64,000 bases of DNA, from positions 1 through 64,000 of the IMG/VR virus record IMGVR_UViG_3300042566_002057; one strand, given 5' to 3'. The position numbers and the translations under genes were made by a program. Positions within the stretch are counted from its first letter, which is position 1; each line of letters begins with the position of its first letter. Below, one piece after another: positions 55,733 to 64,000 of this stretch. The DNA comes from a virus. Below the pieces are notes generated by a model. That model made no database searches. It was not told the origin of the DNA and was given only the letters and a program-made list of their open reading frames with translations.

Positions 55733-56717
55733 GAAAAAAGCGTTTATAACAGGAATATCCGGCCAAGATGGTTCATATCTTTCAGAGTATTTACTATCTA
55801 AAGATTATGAGGTTTATGGTATAGTAAGAAGAAGTTCGGTAGCTGAAAATCAACTATCAAGACTTAATCCAGTAATTGATAAAATAAATGTCTCTTATGG
55901 TGATATGTTGGATCAAACATCATTAGAAAAAGCACTTACTGATATCAAACCAGATGAAATTTATAATTTAGCAGCTCAGTCGCATGTTAGAGTAAGTTTT
56001 GATGTACCTCAATTCACAGTACAGACTAACTCAATTGGTGTTGTGAATATATTAGAAGCTTATAAAAGAATAGTTCCTGAAGCTAAATTCTATCAAGCTT
56101 CAAGTTCTGAAATGTTTGGACTTAGTGTAGACGATGATGGTTATCAAAGAGAAACAACATCTCTTAATCCGGTATCACCATATGGTTGCTCTAAGGTCTT
56201 TGCGTATAATATGGTTAGACATTATAGAAGAGCACACGGATTACATGCGGTTAATGGTATATTATTCAACCATGAGTCTCCAAGAAGAGGAAGTAACTTT
56301 GTAACTAATAAAGTTGTAAAGAGTGCTTGTCTTATAAAACTTGGTAAATTAGATAAACTTGAACTCGGTAACTTGGACTCTTATAGAGATTGGGGTCACT
56401 CAAAAGACTATGTAAGAGCAATGCACTCAATATTAAATCACGATACTCCTGATGACTTTGTTGTATCAACTGGTAGAACAAATAGTGTAAGAGAGATGTG
56501 TGATGTGGTTTTTAAATATTTAGACTTAGATTATAAAGATTATATTTTACAGAATCCTAAGTTTTTGAGACCGGAAGAACTTCCATATCTTAAGGGTGAT
56601 TGTAGTAAATTAAAAAATACTATTAATTGGGAACCAGAGTACTCATTTGAGGAAATGATGTATGAGATGTGTGATCATTGGATGGATGTTTTACAAAATA
56701 AAGAATCTCTTCGATGA
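55725..56717 (+). CDS. Second GDP-mannose 4,6-dehydratase-like enzyme
   Basis: A 330-residue SDR: T-G-I-S-G-Q-D-G-S-Y (9-18), A-A-Q-S-H-V-R-V-S-F, S-P-Y-G-C-S-K. Close in layout to Gmd at 49580 but diverged, with the G-Q-D-G loop common to GMD and some related rhamnose-forming enzymes. It may feed a second deoxysugar branch; RMD-type activity cannot be excluded. Confidence 0.85.
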   Translation: MSKKKAFITGISGQDGSYLSEYLLSKDYEVYGIVRRSSVAENQLSRLNPVIDKINVSYGDMLDQTSLEKALTDIKPDEIYNLAAQSHVRVSFDVPQFTVQTNSIGVVNILEAYKRIVPEAKFYQASSSEMFGLSVDDDGYQRETTSLNPVSPYGCSKVFAYNMVRHYRRAHGLHAVNGILFNHESPRRGSNFVTNKVVKSACLIKLGKLDKLELGNLDSYRDWGHSKDYVRAMHSILNHDTPDDFVVSTGRTNSVREMCDVVFKYLDLDYKDYILQNPKFLRPEELPYLKGDCSKLKNTINWEPEYSFEEMMYEMCDHWMDVLQNKESLR

Positions 56718-57427
56718 AAAAAATAATAGCTTTCTCACTATGGGGTGATAATTCGATTTATTGGACAGGAGCAGTTAGAAATATAGAACTTGCTAAAAAG
56801 TTTTATCCAGATTGGTTTTGTAGATTTTACGTTGATTCAAATTGTAAAAAAGAACTTATAGAAACTCTTTCAGGTGAGAACGTTGAGATTGTTCTTATGA
56901 ACTCTTCTAACTATGATTATAGTAATATTTCACCTAGATTTAATCACTCTGGTTTATTTTGGAGATTTTTGGCTTTATCAGATGAATCTGTTGATTATGT
57001 AATTTCGAGAGATTGTGATTCGCGTATTTCTAAAAGAGAGTCAGATGCTGTAAATGAGTGGTTGAATTCAGATAAGAGATTTCATATTATGAGAGACCAT
57101 CCTTACCACAGAGTTCCTATATTAGCTGGAATGTGGGGTTGTAAAAGAGAGTTTTTATCAAATATAAAAGAACTTCTTAACTTTTGGGAAAACTATCCAC
57201 ATAAAGGTGTTTTTCATGCAGAGGATCAAGACTTTTTAGGTCAATTAATTTATTCTTTAGTGAAAAATGAGTGTATGGAGCACTCTGAGTTTAATATATC
57301 CTATGGTAATGAAATAAGAAACTTTCCTGAAAAAAGAGTTGATTATGAATTCATAGGAGATGTATTTGATGAAAATGATAATAGAAATCCAGATTATTGG
57401 ATATTAATAAAAAATATAGAAGGTTAA
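56714..57427 (+). CDS. Putative glycosyltransferase (GT-A-like)
   Basis: A 237-residue protein. V-I-S-R-D-C-D-S-R (about 95-103) is a DxD-type site; H-A-E-D-Q-D-F-L near 175 is typical of such enzymes. Overlaps its upstream neighbour by 4 nt. Specificity unknown. Confidence 0.65.
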   Translation: MKKIIAFSLWGDNSIYWTGAVRNIELAKKFYPDWFCRFYVDSNCKKELIETLSGENVEIVLMNSSNYDYSNISPRFNHSGLFWRFLALSDESVDYVISRDCDSRISKRESDAVNEWLNSDKRFHIMRDHPYHRVPILAGMWGCKREFLSNIKELLNFWENYPHKGVFHAEDQDFLGQLIYSLVKNECMEHSEFNISYGNEIRNFPEKRVDYEFIGDVFDENDNRNPDYWILIKNIEG

Positions 57428-58279
57428 ATGAAAATAGATAAGATACTATTCATTAGTGACTCGAATATAAACTATTTGAGTTTTTGGAATTCAATTTCCA
57501 AGTATTACAAAAAAAGATTCAATTTAGACAGTAAGTTGTTTTTTATTGGTGAGAAAACTTCAGAAAATGAACAATTCTTATCAGAAGAGTGGGGTGAAGT
57601 TGAAGTAGTAAAACCACTTGAAAATGTTCCAATAATTATACAAAGCTTATGGGGTAAATTTTGGTTTACTCAAACTGAGCCAGATACAAACTGGTTGATT
57701 GGTGATATTGACTTATACCTTCTTAATAAAGAATATTTTGAGTATTGTATGTCTATTATACCAGATGGTACTTATGCACATATTAACGCAAATGGTTACA
57801 AAGATGGTAATTGGTGGGAAAGACCGTTGACTGGTATTCCTGGGTATTTTCACTGTGGGCCTGGTAAAAAATTTAAGGAATACTTAGAACTATCTGATTC
57901 TTTTGAGGAAGATTGTCTTTATATCTACAATTCTAAAAAATATGGAATACTTTATAATGGATTAATTCAACACGAAGATCAAGCTCCTCAAAGAGTTAAA
58001 GATAAAAAAGAATTTGGATTTATTTGTTGTGAGGAAAACTTAACTACTGAAAGGTTAAAAAGACACAAAGATCAAATAACTTCAATTACTTATCCTACAA
58101 ATTTAGTAAGAGTTGAAACTCCTTATGCTCTTCATGGTCAAGCTACTCCAGAAGATTTTGATTTTGTACATATTTTCAATCCAACACATAAGAACTTTTA
58201 TATTGACTTTCATGCACCAAGACCATACACTGTGTTTGGTGATAGAATAGAAAAAATATTAGACTACTATTATGAATAG
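57428..58279 (+). CDS. Putative glycosyltransferase
   Basis: A 283-residue protein with W-L-I-G-D-I-D-L-Y-L-L (about 95-105), a DxD motif on a hydrophobic strand, and Q-H-E-D-Q-A-P near 180. GT-A like; family not recognised. It begins immediately after the previous stop. Confidence 0.65.
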   Translation: MKIDKILFISDSNINYLSFWNSISKYYKKRFNLDSKLFFIGEKTSENEQFLSEEWGEVEVVKPLENVPIIIQSLWGKFWFTQTEPDTNWLIGDIDLYLLNKEYFEYCMSIIPDGTYAHINANGYKDGNWWERPLTGIPGYFHCGPGKKFKEYLELSDSFEEDCLYIYNSKKYGILYNGLIQHEDQAPQRVKDKKEFGFICCEENLTTERLKRHKDQITSITYPTNLVRVETPYALHGQATPEDFDFVHIFNPTHKNFYIDFHAPRPYTVFGDRIEKILDYYYE

Positions 58280-59081
58280 CATTTATCAATGGTGTGGAAG
58301 ATTTGGAAATAATGTTCAACAAATATCTAATGCTATATTTTTTTGTAAAGAGAATTCATTGAACTTTCAGTCACCTGATAACGAAGTTATAAATTCATTT
58401 TCTGTGAATTTTGGTCAAAATCTTTGTAATCCAGGACTTTATTTTTTTCATATACCAAGTAAAATAGGCTCAGGTATTCCTGATTATACTACTGGTGATA
58501 TTCCTCTTTTATATAAAGTTCGTAGAGAAATTTGTAAAGAATATATCTATCCAAATCTAAAAATAAATTTTGATAACGTAAAAGAGTTAGATAATGATAC
58601 TGTTGTGATGCACATAAGAAGTGGTGATATCTTTTCAAGAAAAGATTATTATTGCTCGGTGGTATCAAACTACTTACAAAATCCTCTCGACTACTATATA
58701 AAAATCTCAGAAAACTATAATAAAGTAATTGTATTAACTGAAGACTATCAAAATCCTGTCATAGCTGAGTTAAACAAAATTGAAAAGTTTGATATTCGTA
58801 TATTAGGTATACAAGAGACAATAGAAATTATGTTATCTGCAAAGAATATAGTAACTTCTGGAGTATCAAGCTTTGGTATAGCTTGTGCTTTACTATCCAA
58901 AAATGTGAAGAGAGTTTATGCTTCTGATTTGATTGTTGATGAAATACTTAACTTCAATGATTTGATACAAACTGATATTGAAGTAAAAGTGACTAGTATA
59001 GATACCGAACGATATATTAAATGGAATAATTGGTTAAATAGTGATGAACAAAGAAAAATAATGATAGAATATGTTTTATAG
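58272..59081 (+). CDS. GT11-like fucosyltransferase
   Basis: A 269-residue protein. W-C-G-R-F-G-N-N-V-Q-Q (7-17), M-H-I-R-S-G-D-I-F (about 114-122), N-P-L-D-Y-Y and S-G-V-S-S-F-G (about 196-202) correspond to the three conserved regions of alpha-1,2/1,6-fucosyltransferase folds (H-x-R-x-G-D binds GDP-fucose). A second fucosyl donor-user in the operon. Confidence 0.78.
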   Translation: MNSIYQWCGRFGNNVQQISNAIFFCKENSLNFQSPDNEVINSFSVNFGQNLCNPGLYFFHIPSKIGSGIPDYTTGDIPLLYKVRREICKEYIYPNLKINFDNVKELDNDTVVMHIRSGDIFSRKDYYCSVVSNYLQNPLDYYIKISENYNKVIVLTEDYQNPVIAELNKIEKFDIRILGIQETIEIMLSAKNIVTSGVSSFGIACALLSKNVKRVYASDLIVDEILNFNDLIQTDIEVKVTSIDTERYIKWNNWLNSDEQRKIMIEYVL

Positions 59082-59691
59082 TCAGTCAGGTGAAGACCAA
59101 ATTTTATACGATAAGTATTTAAATTACAGAGATGGATTTTTTATAGAGTTGGGTGCAATGGATGGTGTTTGCTATTCAAATACACACTTTTTTGAGAATA
59201 ATTTAAATTGGACCGGGGTTTTGATAGAACCTACAAATCAATACAATCGGTTAATTGAAAATAGACCAAAATGTCATAATTTTAATTATGCTATTACTAA
59301 AGAAGAAGGATATGTAGACTTTGTTGGTGATGGTGCTGTTGGTGGTGTGGTTGAAACTATGCATGAAAATCATAGAATTGGAAATCATATAGATAATAAT
59401 ATCTATCAAGTAAAATCAATTCCAATCTCTGATTTACTAAAAGACTTAAATATAGAAAGAGTAGATTTATTTTCGATAGATGTTGAAGGTGGTGAGTTGC
59501 AAGTTTTAGAGACATTTGATTGGAGTATTCCTGTTTACATAGTATTAATTGAAATGGCAAGGTATTACCCTGAGAAAGATGAGAACTGTAGAAAAATACT
59601 TAGATCTAAAGGATTTGAACTAGACGCAACACTTAATATTAATAGTGGGTGTGAAGAAGTGTGGGTCAATAAAAATAATTCAAGAAAATGA
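59071..59691 (+). CDS. FkbM-family methyltransferase
   Basis: A 206-residue protein: S-Q-S-G-E-D (4-9), F-I-E-L-G-A-M-D-G near 24, G-V-L-I-E-P near 50 and S-I-D-V-E-G-G-E near 130 are the FkbM blocks. Probably O-methylates a sugar of the phage-directed glycan. Confidence 0.88.
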   Translation: MFYSQSGEDQILYDKYLNYRDGFFIELGAMDGVCYSNTHFFENNLNWTGVLIEPTNQYNRLIENRPKCHNFNYAITKEEGYVDFVGDGAVGGVVETMHENHRIGNHIDNNIYQVKSIPISDLLKDLNIERVDLFSIDVEGGELQVLETFDWSIPVYIVLIEMARYYPEKDENCRKILRSKGFELDATLNINSGCEEVWVNKNNSRK

Positions 59692-60533
59692 AAATACTTA
59701 TATCAGATATTTACTTAGCAGGAAGAGACAATTGTGACTGGAAAGATGGTTATGAACTTTACTATGCATTTCAGAGTTTAGGATATCAAGTTGATATCGC
59801 TGGTAAAAATGGTATTATACCAGAAACCGAAATTCCTAATATAGCTCATAATTATGATTTAATAATCATAACTGAAAACTATCCACAATATAGTAATTGG
59901 CAGTGGTGGAATTGGAGAGAAATTAAAACACCTAAATTATTTTGGGCTATAGATACTCATCTAATTGACTTTACTGACTTTATTAATTATCATAAAATTG
60001 ATTATGTTGCTTTTAACAATAAGAGAGATATAGATAAAATGATAACATCTGCTAAAAAATTCTGGTTACCTTATGGTATTTCTAAAAAACACTATGGTGT
60101 TGATTATGAGACAGAAAAAGTACACGACATATCCTTTATTGGTGGATTAAATCCAGATAGACAATATTATATTGAAAAATATGGTATGAAACATTTTCAA
60201 CTTTATGGTCCAAATTATGTTAGAGAGATGCAAAAATCAAAAATTTGTTTCAATAAATCTATGTCTCACGATTTGAATGCTAAGAATATGGAAATAATAG
60301 GTTCGGGTACTTTTATGTTATCAAATATTAACGAAGACTTTTTACAATTTATGGACTATAATGAAAGTATAAAAGAAATGATGTACGTTGATGATATTGA
60401 TTTAGATAACAAAATCAAATTCTACTTAGAAAATGATGAGAAAAGAAATGAAATATCTAAAAATGCTAGAAATTACATCTTTGATAATCACTCATATGAG
60501 AAAAGAATGGAATATTTAATAAGCAATTTATAA
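59688..60533 (+). CDS. CgeB-like glycosyltransferase (GT-B type)
   Basis: A 281-residue protein. D-I-S-F-I-G-G-L-N-P-D-R near 145 begins a CgeB/DUF3880-type donor half, with K-I-C-F-N-K-S and E-I-I-G-S-G-T-F near 200-210. Substrate unknown. ATGA overlap with FkbM gene. Confidence 0.7.
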   Translation: MKILISDIYLAGRDNCDWKDGYELYYAFQSLGYQVDIAGKNGIIPETEIPNIAHNYDLIIITENYPQYSNWQWWNWREIKTPKLFWAIDTHLIDFTDFINYHKIDYVAFNNKRDIDKMITSAKKFWLPYGISKKHYGVDYETEKVHDISFIGGLNPDRQYYIEKYGMKHFQLYGPNYVREMQKSKICFNKSMSHDLNAKNMEIIGSGTFMLSNINEDFLQFMDYNESIKEMMYVDDIDLDNKIKFYLENDEKRNEISKNARNYIFDNHSYEKRMEYLISNL

Positions 60534-60548
60534 AAAACAATTAAAAAA

Positions 60549-61358
60549 ATGAACAGAATTATTTATCTTCTAAAAAATGATCCTAAAGAGATAGGAATGT
60601 TATTCAAAAGTTTAGAACTATTGAATGCTAACTTTCTTCCTAATAATAACTACCCTATTTATATTTTACATGATGAACCAATTAGTGATGAGACATTTCA
60701 ACAACTCAAAGAATATTCTGGTGTTGATTTTACCACTGTACTTATCAGCTTTGAGACCGATGAATATAAATCTAAAACGGTGGGAGTGCCTGATCAAATT
60801 ATGGTTCCTGGTATTGATAGAGGATTTGGAATAGGTTATAGACATATGTGTAGATTTTACTCATATGGTATGTATCTTATTCCTGAACTACAAGATACCA
60901 ATTACTATTTACGATTAGATTGTGACTCATATTTTACAAAAACTGTAGATTTTGATATATTCAAGCATATGGAAAATGGTGGATTTATCTACGGTTACAA
61001 TCAAATTACAACAGACAATCCACTTGTGTCACAAGGTCTTTGGGAAACAAGTAAAGAATATTCTAAAACCGTTGATGTAATTAAAGTTCCAATAGATGAA
61101 ATTAGACAGTATAATGTTTACTATACAAACTTTGAGATTGCTAAATTTGGTTGGTTTAGTGAATCCGTATATAAAGGCTTCTTCAATCATGTTGATGAAG
61201 TTAATGGAATCTACATCTATAGATGGGGAGACCACTGTATCAAATATCTGGGTGTAGAGATGTTCTTAGAAGACAGTAAAAAATGCCATCTAAACCTACC
61301 TTACTCACATGGAAATATATATAACATAAATGAATTTCAACAATTTATTAATAGGTAA
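60549..61358 (+). CDS. GT15 (Kre2/Mnt1-like) mannosyltransferase
   Basis: A 269-residue protein matching the GT15 layout. Y-P-I-Y-I-L-H-D-E near 36-44 and G-Y-R-H-M-C-R-F-Y-S near 97-106 come first. Y-Y-L-R-L-D-C-D-S near 119-127 carries the metal/donor site, then F-E-I-A-K-F-G and Y-R-W-G-D-H-C near the end. The family is best known from fungal alpha-1,2-mannosyltransferases, so a phage copy is notable. It lacks the N-terminal membrane anchor of the fungal enzymes. Confidence 0.8.
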   Translation: MNRIIYLLKNDPKEIGMLFKSLELLNANFLPNNNYPIYILHDEPISDETFQQLKEYSGVDFTTVLISFETDEYKSKTVGVPDQIMVPGIDRGFGIGYRHMCRFYSYGMYLIPELQDTNYYLRLDCDSYFTKTVDFDIFKHMENGGFIYGYNQITTDNPLVSQGLWETSKEYSKTVDVIKVPIDEIRQYNVYYTNFEIAKFGWFSESVYKGFFNHVDEVNGIYIYRWGDHCIKYLGVEMFLEDSKKCHLNLPYSHGNIYNINEFQQFINR

Positions 61359-62127
61359 TACATCTCAGTTATCACAATATTTCCCTGAGGAAAATTTTGT
61401 TAAAATCTCATCAAGAGATATTGACTTTGATTACATCTGCTCACAAAATTGGAACAGAGTTTATATTTGTTTTGGTGAATCTAGAAAATTCATTACTGAT
61501 ATAAAGTTACATGATGACATTAACTTTTACTTGACACTACAGATAGTAGATAAACTTAAAGATATATCTAAAAATATTATAGTTTACTCATCTTGTGAAT
61601 TGTGGAATAAATATGATGGTCAAATTTCTATAGATTTAAATTTTAATTTCTATAGTACATCTTACTTACAGTCTAAATATAGGTTATCAAAGTATATTAT
61701 ATCAAATAAGTCTAAATACTCAAATGTTATAATACTTTATCCATTCAATTTTAATTCAACGTATAGAAGTGAAAATTTCTTATTTGGAAAAATATTTAAC
61801 TCAATAATAAATAAAAAAGTAGTAGAGATTGGTGATACCTATTTTTATAGAGATATTATACATCCAAAGTTTGTAGTTCAGAAATCATTAGTTTCAACAG
61901 AACATGAGATTATTGGTTCGGGTAGAAAAGTATTTGTGAATGATTTTATAAGAGATCTTTATAACGCATTTGGCTTAAAATATGAAGATTATGTAATTGA
62001 AAATACAAATAAATTCAATGAGTATGAGAAAAAAAACGAATACTATCTAAGATCTAATAGTTGTCTATATAATTATCAACAATTACTTAGTGATACGATA
62101 GAAGATATAAATAATTGTTTATTATGA
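61330..62127 (+). CDS. SDR-family sugar nucleotide epimerase-like protein
   Basis: A 265-residue protein overlapping the GT15 gene by 29 nt. I-V-Y-S-S-C-E-L near 94 and the Y-L-Q-S-K-Y-R-L-S-K stretch near 115-124 are the SDR active-site region; the G-x-x-G-x-x-G cofactor loop is poorly kept (I-G-N-T-S-Q-L). It may bind but not process a nucleotide sugar. Confidence 0.6.
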   Translation: MNFNNLLIGNTSQLSQYFPEENFVKISSRDIDFDYICSQNWNRVYICFGESRKFITDIKLHDDINFYLTLQIVDKLKDISKNIIVYSSCELWNKYDGQISIDLNFNFYSTSYLQSKYRLSKYIISNKSKYSNVIILYPFNFNSTYRSENFLFGKIFNSIINKKVVEIGDTYFYRDIIHPKFVVQKSLVSTEHEIIGSGRKVFVNDFIRDLYNAFGLKYEDYVIENTNKFNEYEKKNEYYLRSNSCLYNYQQLLSDTIEDINNCLL

Positions 62128-63011
62128 TAGATATTATATTAGTTCACACTGGTACTGTTTTTGAGAGTTATATAAATGATTGTATCACTCAACTAAAAAA
62201 ATTTAACTTAAAAATACATCTAATATTAAGTGATTGTTTGTTCGACAAGGTCGAACACAAAGATGTTATTTTAGTAAAAGCAGAAGACTACCTAGATGAT
62301 TATTATAATAATTTTAATCTTATTGGACATGACAATTCTTTTAGAGATGGATTTTGGATAAGAACTTCAACAAGATTCTTCTTGATAAATTCATATGCTC
62401 GTAATAACAACGTACAATCTTTTTTTCACATAGAAAATGATAATTTGATATTCAATGATTTAAACAACATCAAACAATTTTTACAATCACAATCTTATGA
62501 TATGGCCTTAGTTGTTGATTCAGAACAAAGATGTATACCATCTGTTATTTGGTTTAGAGATTCAACTATAACAAAAAGGTTATCAGAACACATTTATAAT
62601 AACAATAGTGTTAATGATATGACAAATTTGTATAATTTTTTTATATCAAATAGAGATATTGTCACAAACTTACCAATAATACCATCTTATGTAGAACAGA
62701 CAAAATTAATTAGTACTACCGGAATAAATTATTCTGGTGAAATTAATTATTCAAATTTTTATGAAGAGCTACAGTGTGTGTTTGATGGAGCTGCTATTGG
62801 TCAATACATAGGTGGAATTGACACAAGAAATAATCCAAGAGAAACTGAAGGTTTTGTAAATGAAACTACAATATTTGATGTTTCTAAATTCAATTTTTTT
62901 TGGAAAAATACAAAACCATATTTTGGTGATGAATTAATTCCTATAGTTAATTTACATTTACATAGTAAAAATCTAAAAAAATTCTTAAATTATGGACTTT
63001 ATACAAGGTGA
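62124..63011 (+). CDS. Putative glycosyltransferase
   Basis: A 295-residue protein taken from the ATG at 62124 (ATGA overlap); an upstream in-frame ATG at 62115 is less likely. F-F-H-I-E-N-D-N-L-I-F near 105 resembles a DxD-containing strand in GT-A enzymes, and F-D-G-A-A-I-G-Q-Y-I-G-G-I-D is a later conserved-looking block. Family not recognised. Confidence 0.6.
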   Translation: MIDIILVHTGTVFESYINDCITQLKKFNLKIHLILSDCLFDKVEHKDVILVKAEDYLDDYYNNFNLIGHDNSFRDGFWIRTSTRFFLINSYARNNNVQSFFHIENDNLIFNDLNNIKQFLQSQSYDMALVVDSEQRCIPSVIWFRDSTITKRLSEHIYNNNSVNDMTNLYNFFISNRDIVTNLPIIPSYVEQTKLISTTGINYSGEINYSNFYEELQCVFDGAAIGQYIGGIDTRNNPRETEGFVNETTIFDVSKFNFFWKNTKPYFGDELIPIVNLHLHSKNLKKFLNYGLYTR

Positions 63012-63837
63012 GAAATTCATATACTTACAAAATGAGAATATAGTTTATTGTGCAACTCACGATGTAAATCAGTTCTTCAGAAGTTGTCAAATTAGTAAAC
63101 CATTTATTTTAATAACACATAATAGTGATGGATATATAACTGACAATCCGAGATATGTAAATACACTTGAACCACATCACCACGCTGATGTGAGTCTAAT
63201 TCCAGAAAACTTACATAAATGGTTTGGTTGTATGGTAGAATATCAACATGAAAAAATAGTTTCAATACCAATTGGAGTTGAAAATGCAATGCACTTCCGT
63301 AACAAAGGAGAAATAATAATCAATACATTAAATAAAAAAAATAATAAGTATTCAGATAAATTACTTTTTGTCAATTTTAAGATTTCTAATAATTACTCAG
63401 AAAGAATATCTGCATACAAGTCTGTTGAAGGTAAACCATTTTGTACATTTTCAGAAAAAATGTTTACAGAAGAACAACTTAATCCACCTACAGAAGCTTT
63501 TCCACCTATACACACAGAACCTTATGAGTATTTTGTTGATGAGATTAGCAAACATAAGTTTGTTTTATGTCCGGTGGGTAATGGATTAGAATCACATAGG
63601 TTATGGGAAGTTCTATACATAGGTTCAATTCCTATTACTCGTAGAAATGTAAACTACTCATTTTACGAAGATAAACTACCTATACTTATGGTAGATGATT
63701 GGTCTGAAATCACAGAAGATTTTTTAATTCAGAAATATTCAGAAATAACAAACAAATTAGAGAATAACTTCTATAATTTAGAAATGTTAAATTTTTCATA
63801 TTGGAGAGATTTAATCATTAACGAATCAAAAAAATAA
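62992..63837 (+). CDS. Exostosin-like (GT47-type) glycosyltransferase
   Basis: A 281-residue protein. H-K-F-V-L-C-P-V-G-N-G-L-E-S-H-R-L-W-E (about 185-203), followed by L-Y-I-G-S-I-P-I, is the signature found in exostosin-type enzymes and related bacterial glycan transferases. It overlaps the preceding gene by 20 nt. Confidence 0.75.
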   Translation: MDFIQGEKFIYLQNENIVYCATHDVNQFFRSCQISKPFILITHNSDGYITDNPRYVNTLEPHHHADVSLIPENLHKWFGCMVEYQHEKIVSIPIGVENAMHFRNKGEIIINTLNKKNNKYSDKLLFVNFKISNNYSERISAYKSVEGKPFCTFSEKMFTEEQLNPPTEAFPPIHTEPYEYFVDEISKHKFVLCPVGNGLESHRLWEVLYIGSIPITRRNVNYSFYEDKLPILMVDDWSEITEDFLIQKYSEITNKLENNFYNLEMLNFSYWRDLIINESKK

Positions 63838-63843
63838 ATTAAA

Positions 63844-64000
63844 GTGAAATTTAGAATTATTCTTCCTCCAGTAGGTGGTTTATTTAGTCAACTACACATG
63901 GGTATTTGTATTCTTATAAAAGAGACAAATTTAGAAGATGTCGAGGCTTTTAATTTGAGTCCTTCCTCAATATATATAAATAAAAAGGATAATTATATAA
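63844..64000 (+). CDS. Start of a further gene (cut by window edge)
   Basis: An open frame from a GTG at 63844 to the last base (52 codons), beginning V-K-F-R-I-I-L-P-P-V-G-G-L-F-S-Q. The frame stays open and continues the operon; probably another glycan enzyme, unidentified. Confidence 0.55.
   Translation, partial: MKFRIILPPVGGLFSQLHMGICILIKETNLEDVEAFNLSPSSIYINKKDNYI

Overview
This AT-rich window looks like part of a very large tailed phage (huge or jumbo class) that infects a Bacteroidota/Flavobacteriia-type host. The evidence is: tail-fibre and virion-structural genes; nearly fifty tRNA genes in five clusters that together cover all twenty amino acids; promoters with the Bacteroidota -33 TTTG / -7 TAnnTTTG pattern and almost no Shine-Dalgarno sequences; secreted proteins with type IX secretion (T9SS) sorting domains; and phage-borne translation factors (GluRS, SmpB, a Pth2-like protein, YqeY). 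It is probably not a bacterial chromosome, because virion genes, tRNA arrays and short overlapping hypothetical genes alternate throughout.

Layout: 1-6.3 kb has a cut gene, thioredoxin, a RecA-fold protein without a P-loop, SmpB, a candidate structured RNA, YqeY and several hypotheticals. 6.3-8.1 kb is tRNA cluster 1 (Phe, His, Trp, Lys, Arg, Ser). 8.1-13.5 kb has a 1274-residue repetitive fibre, methylglyoxal synthase and hypotheticals. 13.5-15.2 kb is tRNA cluster 2 (fMet, Tyr, Glu, Gly, Ala). 15.2-19.8 kb has a type II-like restriction-modification pair with a small ribbon-helix-helix protein and a membrane-segment protein. 19.8-21.4 kb is tRNA cluster 3 (15 genes). 21.4-30.7 kb has GluRS, a four-gene cassette of T9SS-type secreted proteins and a virion protein. 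30.8-35.2 kb has a zinc peptidase, a PurN-like formyltransferase and a glutamine-amidotransferase fusion. 35.2-36.0 kb is tRNA cluster 4 (Gln, Pro, Asp, twice). 36-43.4 kb holds small genes including a cREC-type receiver, a polynucleotide-kinase-like protein and a flavodoxin-like protein. 43.4-45.0 kb is tRNA cluster 5 around a ~0.9 kb ornate non-coding RNA. 45-48.6 kb has CYTH, Pth2-like and ClpC-like genes. From 48.7 kb to the right edge is one dense glycan operon (GDP-fucose synthesis plus many glycosyltransferases).

The most notable system is in the tRNA clusters. Six short reading frames each end just before a Rho-independent terminator and lie directly upstream of tRNAs. Each peptide is rich in exactly the amino acids of the tRNAs that follow: Phe/His/Trp; Ser/Arg; Tyr; Ala/Gly with AUA-Ile; Asn/Thr/Leu/Val/Ile/Met/Cys/Arg; and Pro-Gln-Asp. 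In all six, a segment near the 3' end of the leader can pair with the 5' arm of the terminator, as an antiterminator would. This is the architecture of ribosome-mediated attenuation (as in trp, his and phe operons), here apparently controlling tRNA genes by the charging state of their own products. A seventh, Lys-rich leader precedes three Lys tRNAs but has no clear terminator.

Two promoter classes also stand out. TAnnTTTG boxes precede enzymes and tRNA operons, four of them exactly 4 nt before the start codon, which suggests leaderless mRNAs. A TTAATATATA element lies just upstream of virion-type genes. All nine proteins sharing an N-terminal motif of the type M-[KR]-Y-L-K-x-F-x-x-F-x-E have this second element. 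That motif resembles the T4 capsid-targeting sequence, so these may be late, capsid-packaged proteins; one carries a glutamine amidotransferase domain and one is ADP-ribosyltransferase-like.
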